Below are positions 18,601 through 25,900 of a stretch of 64,000 nt of DNA, piece after piece (the first letter of the stretch is position 1; each line of letters opens with the position of its first letter). The stretch is from Pseudomonadota bacterium (lineage in GTDB: Bacteria; Pseudomonadota; Alphaproteobacteria; Rhodospirillales; Magnetospirillaceae). The notes under the pieces were generated by a model that was given only the letters and a program-made list of their open reading frames with translations, was not told the DNA's origin and made no database searches. The position numbers and the translations under genes were made by a program. The stretch is taken from assembly GCA_021781575.1 (NCBI GenBank), contig JAJXWP010000001.1:175747-239746 (forward strand), read 5' to 3'.

Positions 18601-19728
18601 GAGCGGTCGGTCGGCCGGCGTTTCCTGGCGGATGCCTTGCGAAGTTTCGTTCGCTTGCGCGGTCTTGGCGCGGCGGCTTGGGCGGTGAGCCATTGGCGAG
18701 ACGTCTACCGGACGGAAAAAGGCCTTGAACGTCGGCTTCGCCGCCAGGACATCGTCGGAGCCGGTCTCGCCGAGGGCGTCCTGCTGGGAGGGCTGAGCGC
18801 CTTGGCGGTCCTGCCGCTGGCGGCCGGTTCGACAGCGGCCAGCGCCCTTCCGGCCATCGGCGTCGCCGCGTGGGAAACCCTGACCTCCGCCTCAGGATTG
18901 GCGGCCGCCATTGCCGCGATCATGCGCACCCTTCCCTTCGTCGAACATCTGTCGCGACTGATCGCCACGGCCTCGGAAGCGGACGGGCGCCCGCCCACCG
19001 CCCATACCGGCACTCTTGATGTGGAGTCGGTGGGTTTCCGCTACCCCGAGACCGCCAAACCGGTCCTGACCGACATCTCGCTGCGGATCGCGCCAGGGGA
19101 ACTGGTCGTCGTCGCCGGCGCTTCGGGTAGCGGCAAATCGACGCTGCTGCGGCTGTTACTTGGCTTTGACCGGCCGAGCCATGGGGCGGTCCGGTACAAT
19201 GGTATGCCGTTCGGGCAACTCGACCTGTCAGCCTGGCGCGATCGGGTTGGCGCCGTTCTGCAAGGCGACCGCATCGAAACCGCCGCGACCTTGCGCAGCC
19301 ACGTCAGCGGTCTCGGCCGCTTCGGCGTCGAGGAGGTGTGGCGGGCCGTCGAGGACGCTGCGCTGGCTGCCGATGTGGCCGGCATGTCGATGGGGCTGCA
19401 GAGCATCGTTGATGAGTTCCGCCTGACCACCGGCCAGCAGCAGCGTCTGCTCATCGCCCGCCAACTCGTCCTGCGGCCGTCGCTGCTGATCCTCGACGAG
19501 GCCACCAACGCCGTGTCCGATGCCATGCAGGCGGAATTGTTCGCCACTTTCCGACGGCTCGGTCTCGCCTGTCTGGTGGCGACCCATCGCGAAAGCGCCA
19601 TCGCCGCGGCGGATCGGGTCTATGTGCTGGATCAGGGCCGCCTGGCCTTTGCCGGCTGTCCTGCCGAATTCCTGAAGCGGGAAGACTGGCGCGCCGACTT
19701 AAAGGCCGAGGAAATCGTCAGGGAATGA
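15625..19728 (+). CDS. Single-chain NHLP exporter: C39 peptidase + ABC fused to second ABC subunit
   Basis: 1367 residues. Residues 1-125 are a C39 peptidase (Cys in QTTECGVAALAMI, His in FIHFVVIEG, Asp in RLNDPACG). A transmembrane domain follows (145-440), then ATPase 1 at 455-665 (GPSGGGKST, FSGGQLQR, ILILDEATDALD). A second unit follows: a degenerate C39-like domain without catalytic Cys (about 690-815), a second transmembrane domain (820-1110), and ATPase 2 at 1125-1355 (GASGSGKST, LTTGQQQR, LLILDEATNAVS). The halves match the two separate NHLP genes on the left, but here they form one polypeptide, and the cNMP-like domain of the separate subunit is missing. ATPase 1 lacks the Q-loop Gln (VDKRPFVF) and ATPase 2 has a degenerate signature, suggesting one active and one degenerate ATP site. 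The open frame is continuous, so it is not an annotation artefact. Confidence 0.92.
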   Translation: MRISGRTPTRLQFQTTECGVAALAMILAHFGCDLPLEEVRRATGVSRDSLNAADIARGARTLGLTCKVLRREPKDLPALGFPLIAHLDFIHFVVIEGMTASHVRLNDPACGRFDVPIEKFHEGFTGVVLKLAPGDAFPTSAGQGPGAWRRVLPHLALPLAGAAVCAGLGAFALVAICLSLARLATADPGDTLPWLATAVILRVAAAAIQRSLWSAAQQQLSLGKADALTRHLLGLPQAFFAYRIPDALHKTVYAGDKVAELLCADLLPALTGLAALPVLLAAAWWWDRATAMALGTVTALYGALLLGLFTWRLGWLHRYRLGADSEMSGLAADLEAIESTKIGLRSDGFVVRHVGTDATVRFFRQAYGLAEGLAAIVPRLLELTLIAIIVVRGGEPPFLLGRLVLALGLCLPLRGLLAAQGKLDELRHTLPHIDDVLRCDEPPLDAAGAPSTPLAPLALRADNLRFGYRPHKPPLIDGVGLAVERGEQLGLSGPSGGGKSTLAGLLAGLHRPWSGSVDGFGRIILVDKRPFVFEGTLRDNLCLGEAYGEDELAEVIRQSCLDDVVADRDGGLGARMEPRGRNFSGGQLQRLEIARALLRQPDILILDEATDALDPALERRLRANLRQRGCTLIIVSHRTSTLAACDRVVRIVDGRLATDDTPPASVPSPAATVFAAPIPDEGPECDELDDRLTPALIEAFQTLARHLGVTAVASPADLSGGLQALARCNGIVLRTVRLVVPAWWRLDPGPLLAFTRDGRRPVAILPDGGGRYRLIDPGAGSRSVPLTDAAIAGLRAEAVSLIPPADRRATSTWGLLRSGLARCRRDAARLGGTSLVLAGLAMLLPIAAWQRPGLAAEDVWRLAASLALAVAAIGLLEAARAIAALRLEGGLEAAFVAGLIQKMARVDVAALRRLTPEDIARGVVGVPRLFRRLRGAPLRQALNGATVLAGIGFLSVIDPGHCALVLALTLVAVAVPALAAGVSLDAERRYFRERSVGRRFLADALRSFVRLRGLGAAAWAVSHWRDVYRTEKGLERRLRRQDIVGAGLAEGVLLGGLSALAVLPLAAGSTAASALPAIGVAAWETLTSASGLAAAIAAIMRTLPFVEHLSRLIATASEADGRPPTAHTGTLDVESVGFRYPETAKPVLTDISLRIAPGELVVVAGASGSGKSTLLRLLLGFDRPSHGAVRYNGMPFGQLDLSAWRDRVGAVLQGDRIETAATLRSHVSGLGRFGVEEVWRAVEDAALAADVAGMSMGLQSIVDEFRLTTGQQQRLLIARQLVLRPSLLILDEATNAVSDAMQAELFATFRRLGLACLVATHRESAIAAADRVYVLDQGRLAFAGCPAEFLKREDWRADLKAEEIVRE

Positions 19729-20177
19729 CCTGAGCCTGGCCCGCAACGGCGGTCGACCGTGGCTGTTGCGCCGGTTGCCTCCCGGCCAGCCCGCTATCGC
19801 CAAAGCAGGCCGGCGGCAATCAGGAAGACAACCGCCCCCCAGATCAACTCCCGCCGCCAGCCAACCCGGCGATCCGGACTGTCTAAGTCGATTGGACGGC
19901 GGTAAAGCCTTAAAGCGGCCGCCCGAAACGGATGACGCCTCGGGGCAACGGCATCATTGGATGGCTCTATCGTCATGGCGGACCGGGAGCGGCCCCGTAA
20001 CCTGGAGCCGAGATTGGAATTCGGGGAACGCTGCCGCGATCACGCACCCCAAATGCCTCCAACCCAGGGTCGAATGGCCAAGGTTCCAGTTGCTCCAAAG
20101 CCAAAGGGCGACGACCACCCTACTGAAATGGGTGACGTGGCGGTGCCGCGAGATCGCCCGGAACGGGGCCTTGCCGG
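19729..20177. other. Intergenic region between fused exporter and Nif11 peptide gene
   Basis: 449 bp. It contains one candidate small gene (19794-19976, minus). The rest shows no clear gene, terminator or repeat. An overlapping 84-codon frame (19954-20208, minus) lacks a ribosome site and any family resemblance. Confidence 0.4.
19794..19976 (-). CDS. 60-residue small membrane protein, possibly the N-terminal remnant of a fusion protein
   Basis: A 60-codon frame with an Arg-rich N-terminal half and one hydrophobic segment at the very C-terminus (ELIWGAVVFLIAAGLLWR). The stretch HPFRAAALRLYRRPIDLDSP followed by one transmembrane helix resembles the first 50-60 residues of HlyD-type fusion proteins of peptide exporters, where the periplasmic coiled coil would come next. 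Here the frame ends right after the helix. It lies downstream of the Nif11 gene on the same strand and faces the fused exporter. No good ribosome site is visible. Either a genuine small membrane protein or the stub of a deleted second fusion-protein gene. Confidence 0.35.
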   Translation of the reverse strand: MTIEPSNDAVAPRRHPFRAAALRLYRRPIDLDSPDRRVGWRRELIWGAVVFLIAAGLLWR

Positions 20178-20447
20178 CTAGCTCATGCCCTGCATTCCGC
20201 CATTGCACTGGGTCGGGAGTCCGGCCGAGACCAATTCAAGCTCGAAGTCGGACAATTCGTCGTCGTTGGCGCCGAACAGGGCGACCAGGTCGGCCGCCTC
20301 GATATTGAAGCCGCGCTGCTTGCCGAGCGTCACCACAGCATCGACGTCCAACGATCCATCCTGCCTGACGCAGGAACGCACTTCGGTCTCCAGAGCCTGA
20401 TTGCCATTGACCTGCTTGCGAAAGGCTTGCGCCGCGTCGATCGACAT
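20178..20447 (-). CDS. Nif11-like leader peptide precursor (RiPP candidate)
   Basis: 89 residues. The ATG at 20447 has a strong ribosome site (AAAGGAGGGGCATT-ATG). The first 75 residues form a Nif11-like leader: SIDAAQAFRKQVNGNQALE, then DVDAVVTLGKQRGFNIEAAD, then the acidic DDELSDFELELVSAG. The Ala-Gly ending matches the C39 cleavage-site type, leaving a core of LPTQCNGGMQGMS with one Cys, one Thr, one Ser and three Gly. No Lys, Arg or Asp/Glu is in the core. It stands on its own promoter near the NHLP exporters and the GNAT gene, and is the probable substrate of both peptidase exporters. No LanM, YcaO or radical-SAM enzyme is encoded nearby. Confidence 0.85.
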   Translation of the reverse strand: MSIDAAQAFRKQVNGNQALETEVRSCVRQDGSLDVDAVVTLGKQRGFNIEAADLVALFGANDDELSDFELELVSAGLPTQCNGGMQGMS

Positions 20448-20488
20448 AATGCCCCTCCTTTGTCGTCGGCTGAATAAGGGCGATCGCA

Positions 20489-20517
20489 ATCATCGAAAGG
20501 TTTAGTCTTTTTGTCAA
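20489..20517 (-). promoter_or_regulatory. Sigma-70 promoter of the Nif11 peptide gene, with Fur-like sequence
   Basis: On the minus strand, a perfect -35 TTGACA (20512-20517) is followed after 17 bp by GATGAT (20489-20494), which is 4/6 of the -10 consensus. The start codon is about 40 bp further on. Just upstream, two 15-bp direct repeats (GCAAATTAGAACATT and GCAAATGAGAATCTT, 12/15 identical) overlap the -35. TGAGAAT and its context resemble Fur-box half-sites, so iron control is possible but unproven. This is one of the most AT-rich spots in the window. Confidence 0.65.
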
Positions 20518-20849
20518 GATTCTCATTTGCAATGTTCTAATTTGCATTCCCAATTATGCCACCATCATGCATCGCTGTGTTGATGGAGCTTGAAGGCTCC
20601 TAATGGGTCAACTCCCGCCGAAGCTGCGTTCGCAAGCGTCGTCCGCTTACGCATTTCCTCGTTGGACTGCGGCCATTCCCTCCACGGCCCGATCATGCCG
20701 ACACATAGGCATGCACGGCCGTAGCCCAAGTTCTCCATTCATCGACCAAAGGGCGCAACGCTTGAAAAGGCGGATCGGCTGAGCGGGCATCCCTGGTCAG
20801 GTTTGGGGCGCCGCGCGGCGCTGACGCTCGACAGCAGGGAGGCGGGATC
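20518..20849. other. Intergenic region upstream of the Nif11 gene
   Basis: Beyond the promoter repeats, nothing that I can identify as a gene. A small hairpin (GGAGC-TTGAAG-GCTCC, near 20586-20601) is present. Confidence 0.35.
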
Positions 20850-20933
20850 ATGAGCACCGGCGACACCAGGGGTGCAGCCTGGACGATGACGGAACGATGT
20901 TGTTCACCAATGGAAGTCTTCCCCCTATCTTGA
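20850..20933 (+). CDS. Possible 27-residue leader peptide upstream of the UPF0178 gene
   Basis: A 27-codon frame (begins MSTGDTRGAAWTMTERCC) with a strong ribosome site (GGGAGGCGGGATC before ATG). Its last codons and stop overlap the left arm and loop of the hairpin at 20912-20943, and the UPF0178 ATG follows 25 bp after the stop. This layout fits a translated leader or attenuator, but the short length makes chance possible. Confidence 0.3.
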   Translation: MSTGDTRGAAWTMTERCCSPMEVFPLS

Positions 20934-20943
20934 GAAGACTTCC
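20912..20943 (+). promoter_or_regulatory. Perfect 10-bp stem-loop just ahead of the UPF0178 gene
   Basis: GGAAGTCTTC (20912-20921) pairs with GAAGACTTCC (20934-20943) around a 12-base loop, 15 bp before the ATG at 20959. No T-run follows. It would be next to the ribosome-binding region of the mRNA. Confidence 0.55.
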
Positions 20944-20958
20944 GCAGCCCAGGTTACC

Positions 20959-21405
20959 ATGCGCATCTATGTCGACTCCGACGCCTGCCCGGTCAAAGAC
21001 GAGGTTATCCGAGTCGCCGGGCGCCACGGCCTTCCGGTCACCTTCATCGGCAACAGCTGGATGCGCGGCCTTGACGATTCGCTGGTCGAACAGGTGGTCG
21101 CCGCCGAAGGATTGAACGAAGCGGACGACCGCATCGTCGAACGCATCGGCGCCGGTGACATCGTGGTCACCGGCGATGTGCCGCTGGCCGCCCGCTGCCT
21201 GGAGAAGGGCGCCCGGGGCATCGACCATCGGGGCAAGGTGTTCGACCCGAACTCCATCGGCATGGCGGTGGCGATGCGCGACCTGATGACCCATCTGCGC
21301 GACACCGGCAGCGTCACCGGCGGTCCCGCCGCCTATGGCAAGCAGGACCGCTCGCGCTTCCTGGACGGCCTTGAGCGGCTGATCCGGACAATGATGCCGC
21401 GGTGA
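20959..21405 (+). CDS. yaiI: UPF0178 family protein (YaiI/YqxD)
   Basis: 148 residues, the usual family length. Conserved motifs: N-terminal IYVDSDACPVKDEVIRVA, then VVTGDVPLAARCLEKGA and FDPNSIGMAVAMRDLM, and the C-terminal FLDGLERLI. The family has a PIN/NYN-like nuclease fold with clustered Asp residues (D6, D8, and D in GDIVVTGD), but its cellular role is not settled. Cytoplasmic. It may be preceded by a short leader peptide and hairpin. Confidence 0.93.
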   Translation: MRIYVDSDACPVKDEVIRVAGRHGLPVTFIGNSWMRGLDDSLVEQVVAAEGLNEADDRIVERIGAGDIVVTGDVPLAARCLEKGARGIDHRGKVFDPNSIGMAVAMRDLMTHLRDTGSVTGGPAAYGKQDRSRFLDGLERLIRTMMPR

Positions 21406-21548
21406 ACGGCAAGCCGGCCACTCGGCCGGAGCGGCCTACGCCTTCGGTATCAACCGCCCGCCTTTTCCTCTGTCTTTCGATCTCGTTCCGGAGCGCCCGT
21501 CTTCCGGCTCTGGACGGCATCCGGCCGGATATGCGATCGTCGGCACCG

Positions 21549-21735
21549 ATGGGTTCCACGCGGGCCAAGCCCGCCGGATCAAAAGGGAACACGGTAGGGA
21601 CGACCCAGTCAGGGGCCCGATCCGTGGCTGCCCCCGCAACTGTGAGCGGTGAGTCCGCGTCCTCGAAAGCCACTGGGCAACCGGGAAGGCCGGATGCGAC
21701 AAGACTGAGACCCGCGAGCCAGGAGACCTGCCCGT
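21549..21735 (+). ncRNA. Cobalamin (B12) riboswitch
   Basis: Conserved blocks in order: GGGTTCC near 21551, AAAGGGAACACGGT (21582-21595), the B12 box region GCTGCCCCCGCAACTGT (21627-21643), CACTGGG near 21671, and GCCAGGAGACCTGCC (21718-21732). These are the hallmarks of Rfam RF00174. It lies about 110 bp upstream of the HoxN/NixA-type permease, which it should repress when adenosylcobalamin is plentiful. Confidence 0.93.
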
Positions 21736-21842
21736 CGTTGTTTAATCGGCTGCGGAGGGCGGTCGGATCGATACGATCATCCTCCCGTTCCGCACGCCCA
21801 TTTCTCCGCACGGTGGGTGCGCGGGAGGGAGTTGGGTCGAGC

Positions 21843-22889
21843 ATGTTCGCAAGAATTTTCAATGATGGCTCCGGCAACCTGCGCGGCAAGGTGGCCGGTA
21901 TCGGCGTGGTATTGGTCGCGCTCAACGTCCTGGCCTGGATCTGGGCGGCTGTCGCCTTCCGCCACCATCCGTTGCTGATGGGGACGGCGTTGCTGGCCTA
22001 CAGTTTCGGTTTGCGCCACGCAGTTGATGCCGACCATATCGCCGCCATCGACAACGTAACCCGCAAGCTGATGCAGCAAGGCAAGCGCCCGGTGGCGATC
22101 GGGCTGTTCTTTTCCCTCGGCCATTCGACCGTGGTGGTGCTGCTGTCGGCGTTCGTCGCCATCACCACCTCGGCGCTGCAGGATCGCTTCGAAGACATGA
22201 AGGCCATCGGCGGCCTGATCGGCACCAGCGTCTCCGCTTTCTTCCTGTTCGCCATCGCCGCCGCCAACGCGGCAATCCTCGTCGGCACCTGGCGCAGCTT
22301 CCGGGCGGTCAGGAATGGCGAACGGCCGGGCACAGACGACCAGGATGCCCTGTTGCTCGGTGGCGGACTGATGGCCCGCCTTTTTCGACGACTGTTTCGC
22401 CTGATCGATCGCAGCTGGCAGATGTATGGATTGGGGTTGCTGTTCGGCCTCGGCTTCGAAACGGCTACCGAGGTTGGCCTGCTCGGGGTTTCGGCGACGG
22501 GGGCATCGAACGGCCTCTCTCCCTGGGCGATCATGGCCTTCCCCGCCTTGTTCTCGGCCGGCATGGCGCTGATCGACACCGCCGACGGCGTTCTGATGCT
22601 GGGGGCCTATGGCTGGGCCTTCGTCAAGCCGGTGCGGAAGCTCTACTACAACCTTACGATCACCTCGCTGTCGGTGCTGGTGGCCGTGGTGGTCGGCGGC
22701 GTCGAGACGCTCGGGCTGATCGGCAGCCAATTCAAGCTGCAGGGCTTGTTCTGGCAGTCGGTCGGCGCCATCAACGACCATTTCGGCCTGCTTGGCTACG
22801 GCATCATCGGACTCTTCGTCCTGGGCTGGGTGGCCTCGCTGGTGATTTATAGGATCAAGCGCTACGACGAAATCGAAGCGGCCATCTGA
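21843..22889 (+). CDS. HoxN/HupN/NixA-family cobalt (or nickel) permease
   Basis: 348 residues from the ATG at 21843 (GGGAGGGAG upstream); the frame is open further 5' but covers the riboswitch. About eight transmembrane helices. The NiCoT signature in helix 2 is FGLRHAVDADHIAAIDNVTR (H-A-x4-D-H-I), and the second signatures LFFSLGHSTVVV and FGLGFETATEV are present. These bind the metal ion. Control by a cobalamin riboswitch suggests cobalt uptake for B12 synthesis rather than nickel for hydrogenase, since no hydrogenase or urease genes are nearby. Inner membrane. Confidence 0.92.
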   Translation: MFARIFNDGSGNLRGKVAGIGVVLVALNVLAWIWAAVAFRHHPLLMGTALLAYSFGLRHAVDADHIAAIDNVTRKLMQQGKRPVAIGLFFSLGHSTVVVLLSAFVAITTSALQDRFEDMKAIGGLIGTSVSAFFLFAIAAANAAILVGTWRSFRAVRNGERPGTDDQDALLLGGGLMARLFRRLFRLIDRSWQMYGLGLLFGLGFETATEVGLLGVSATGASNGLSPWAIMAFPALFSAGMALIDTADGVLMLGAYGWAFVKPVRKLYYNLTITSLSVLVAVVVGGVETLGLIGSQFKLQGLFWQSVGAINDHFGLLGYGIIGLFVLGWVASLVIYRIKRYDEIEAAI

Positions 22890-22946
22890 CCATCGAGGAG
22901 GGGGGAGGTCGCCACTTTCCCCCGCGCTCTCGACGGTCGAACGGTC

Positions 22947-25900
22947 TCATCCCTCGCTCAAGGCGCGGAACTGGTGGCTGGCGACGACCAGCGTGGCGAG
23001 ATCCAGCTTGCCGGTGGTCTTCAACTCACCCAGCAGCTGCTCGGCCCGCTCCACCGCGCCGCGGCGGTTGTCGATCCAGCTGGCCAGCGCCTCGTCCGCC
23101 GGCAAGTCTCCGGCCGCTGCGGCGACATTGCCGGTCAGCGCCGCCTGCCGGGCATAGAGGTCGTCGATGACGGCGTCGATCGCCAGCTTCTGCCAGTGGC
23201 TGCCGCCCGGCAGGTTCTCGGCCGCGGCGCGCAGCCAGCCCATGCCGAAGCGGGCGGCGATCAGGAAATAAAGCCGGCCGACGGTTTCCACCGGGCGGCC
23301 GACGCGGGCGGCGATGCAGCTGATGTCGTTGGCCGAGGCCAGGACGATCAGGCCGGCGACTCGCCGGGCCAGCTCATCCGGCACGCCGGCGGCACGGTAT
23401 TCCTCGGCCCGCGCCGCCAGGGCGGCAACGGTATCGGCCGGCAGGACGCCGTCCGGTTGGCCGAGCAGCATGGCCGTTCCCGGCGCCAGCTCGGCGCGCA
23501 GCCGCCCGATGTCGAGCGGCCGCGCGGCGTGGGCCAGAACCCAGCCGACGCCCCGCTCGATCAGGCGGTTGGCCTCGATGTACATGGCGGTCTGCACCGC
23601 CGCCGGGACGCTGGTGTCCAGCGCCTCGATCTGCTGCCAGATGTCGCGCAGGCCGAAGCCGTCGCGGACGACCAGATAGGCCCGCGCCACCTCGGCCGGG
23701 GTGCTGCCGGTGCGTTCGGTCATGCGGGCGACGACGCTGCCGCCGATGCGGTTGACCATGCTGTTGGTCGCCGAGGTGGCGATGATCTCGCGGCGCAGCC
23801 GATGGCGGTCCATACGCAATCGCCACTCCGGCCCCTGCAGGGCGGTGGGGAAGTAGCGGATCAGATCGTCGAGCAGCAAGGGATCGTCGGGCAGGTCCGA
23901 TTCGAGGATCGAGTCGTAGAGCCACAGCTTGCTGTAGGCCAAGAGGACGGCGATCTCCGGCCGGGTCAGGCCGATGCCGGCATGGGCCCGGCGGGCCAGT
24001 TCCTGGTCCGCGGGCAGAAATTCCACGTCGCGGTCGAGGCGATCGGCCTGTTCGAGCAGGCGCATGAAGCGCTGCTGCTCGTCCAGCACTTCGGGCGCCT
24101 GTGCCTCGAAGATCGAGATCGCCTGGCTCTGCAGGTAGTTGTCGCGCAGCACCAGGCCGGCCACGTCGTCGGTCATGGCGACCAGCAGTTCGTTCCTCTG
24201 CTTGGCCGTCAGGTCGCCTTCCGCCACCGCCGCGTCCACCAGGATCTTGATGTTGACCTCGTGGTCCGAGCAATCGACGCCGGCCGAATTGTCGATGGCG
24301 TCGGTGTTGAGCCGCACTCCGGCCAGCGCCGCCTCGATGCGGCCGCGCTGGGTCACCGCCAGGTTGGCGCCCTCGCCAACCACCTTGCAGCGCAACGCCC
24401 CACCGTCGATCCGCAAGGCGTCGTTGGCCCGATCGCCCACCTCGGCATTGGTCTCGGCGCCCGCCTTCACATAGGTGCCGATGCCGCCGAACCACAACAG
24501 GTCGACCGGCGCGGCCAGCAGGACGCGGATCAGCTCGGTCGGCGTCAGCCGTTCCGTTTCGAGTCCGAACAGATCGCGGACGCGGGCCGACAGGTGGATG
24601 GTCTTGGCGTCGCGGGGGAACACTCCGCCGCCTTCGGAAATCTTCGCCGGGTCGTAGTCGGCCCAGCTGGAGCGCGGCAGGTCGAACAGCCGCTGGCGTT
24701 CGGCGAACGAGATCCGCGGGTCCGGATCGGGGTCGAGGAAGATATGCCGGTGGTCGAAAGCGGCGAGCAGCCGGATGTGGGGAGAGCGCAGCATGCCGTT
24801 GCCGAACACGTCGCCCGACATGTCGCCGACGCCGACCACGGTGAAGTCTTCGCTTTGCACATGGCGGCCCATCTCGCGGAAATGGCGCTTGACCGATTCC
24901 CAGGCGCCGCGGGCGGTAATCGCCATCGTCTTGTGGTCATAGCCGCGACTGCCGCCCGAAGCGAAGGCATCGCCCAGCCAGAACCCGTACTCCGCCGCGA
25001 CACCGTTGGCGATGTCGGAGAACGAAGCCGTGCCTTTGTCGGCGGCGACCACCAGATAGGGATCGTCGCCGTCGCGGCGCACCACCTGCGCCGGCGGCCG
25101 CACCTGGCCGCCGGCCAGGTTGTCGGTCAGGTCGAGAAGCCCGCGCATCAGCGTTCGATAACAGGAAATACCCTCTTCCAGCAGCGCCTCGCGGCCGCCT
25201 TCCTTCGGTGGCCGCTTGACGACGAAGCCGCCCTTCGAGCCGACCGGGACGATCACGGCGTTCTTCACCATCTGGGCCTTCATCAGGCCCAGGATCTCGG
25301 TACGGAAGTCTTCCGGCCGGTCGGACCAGCGGATGCCGCCGCGCGCCACCTTGCCGCCGCGCAAATGGATGCCTTCGGTACGCGGGCTGTAGACGAAGAT
25401 CTCCACCATCGGCCGGGGCAGGGGCAAACCTTGGACGCGGCGGCTGTCCAGCTTCAGCGACAGGTACGGCTTGGGCCGCCCGTCGGCGCCGGTCTGGAAA
25501 TAATTGGTCCTGAGCGTGCATTCCACCAGGTTGAGGAAGCGGCGGAGGATGCGGTCGTCGTCGGCGCTGGCCACGGCTTCCAGCGCTTGCTCGACGGCTG
25601 CCATCTGTTCGGGCCCGTCTCCCGGCGCATGGGGGTCGAAGCGCGTTTCGAACAGCTGCACCAGCAGGGCGGCGACCTTCGGGTTGGCGGTGGCGCTGCG
25701 TTCGACATAGCTTTGGCTGAACGTCGATCCGGCCTGGCGCAGGTATTTCGAATAGGCCCTGAGCAACATCACCTGTCGCCAGCTCAGCCCGGCGTTGACC
25801 ACCAGCCGGTTAAAACCGTCGTCCTCGGCGTCACCTTGCCACAGGGCACGGAAGGCTTCCTCGAAGCGGTCGCGCAGCCGCTCGACATCGAGGGCCTCGC

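Noticed and set aside
20448..20958. Search for a second Nif11 or NHLP precursor in the gap upstream of the Nif11 gene
   Set aside because: No further leader-like frame with an acidic C-terminus and Gly-Gly/Ala-Gly site was found.
20848..21294. Minus-strand frame opposite the UPF0178 gene
   Set aside because: His/Arg-rich antisense shadow of a well-conserved gene.
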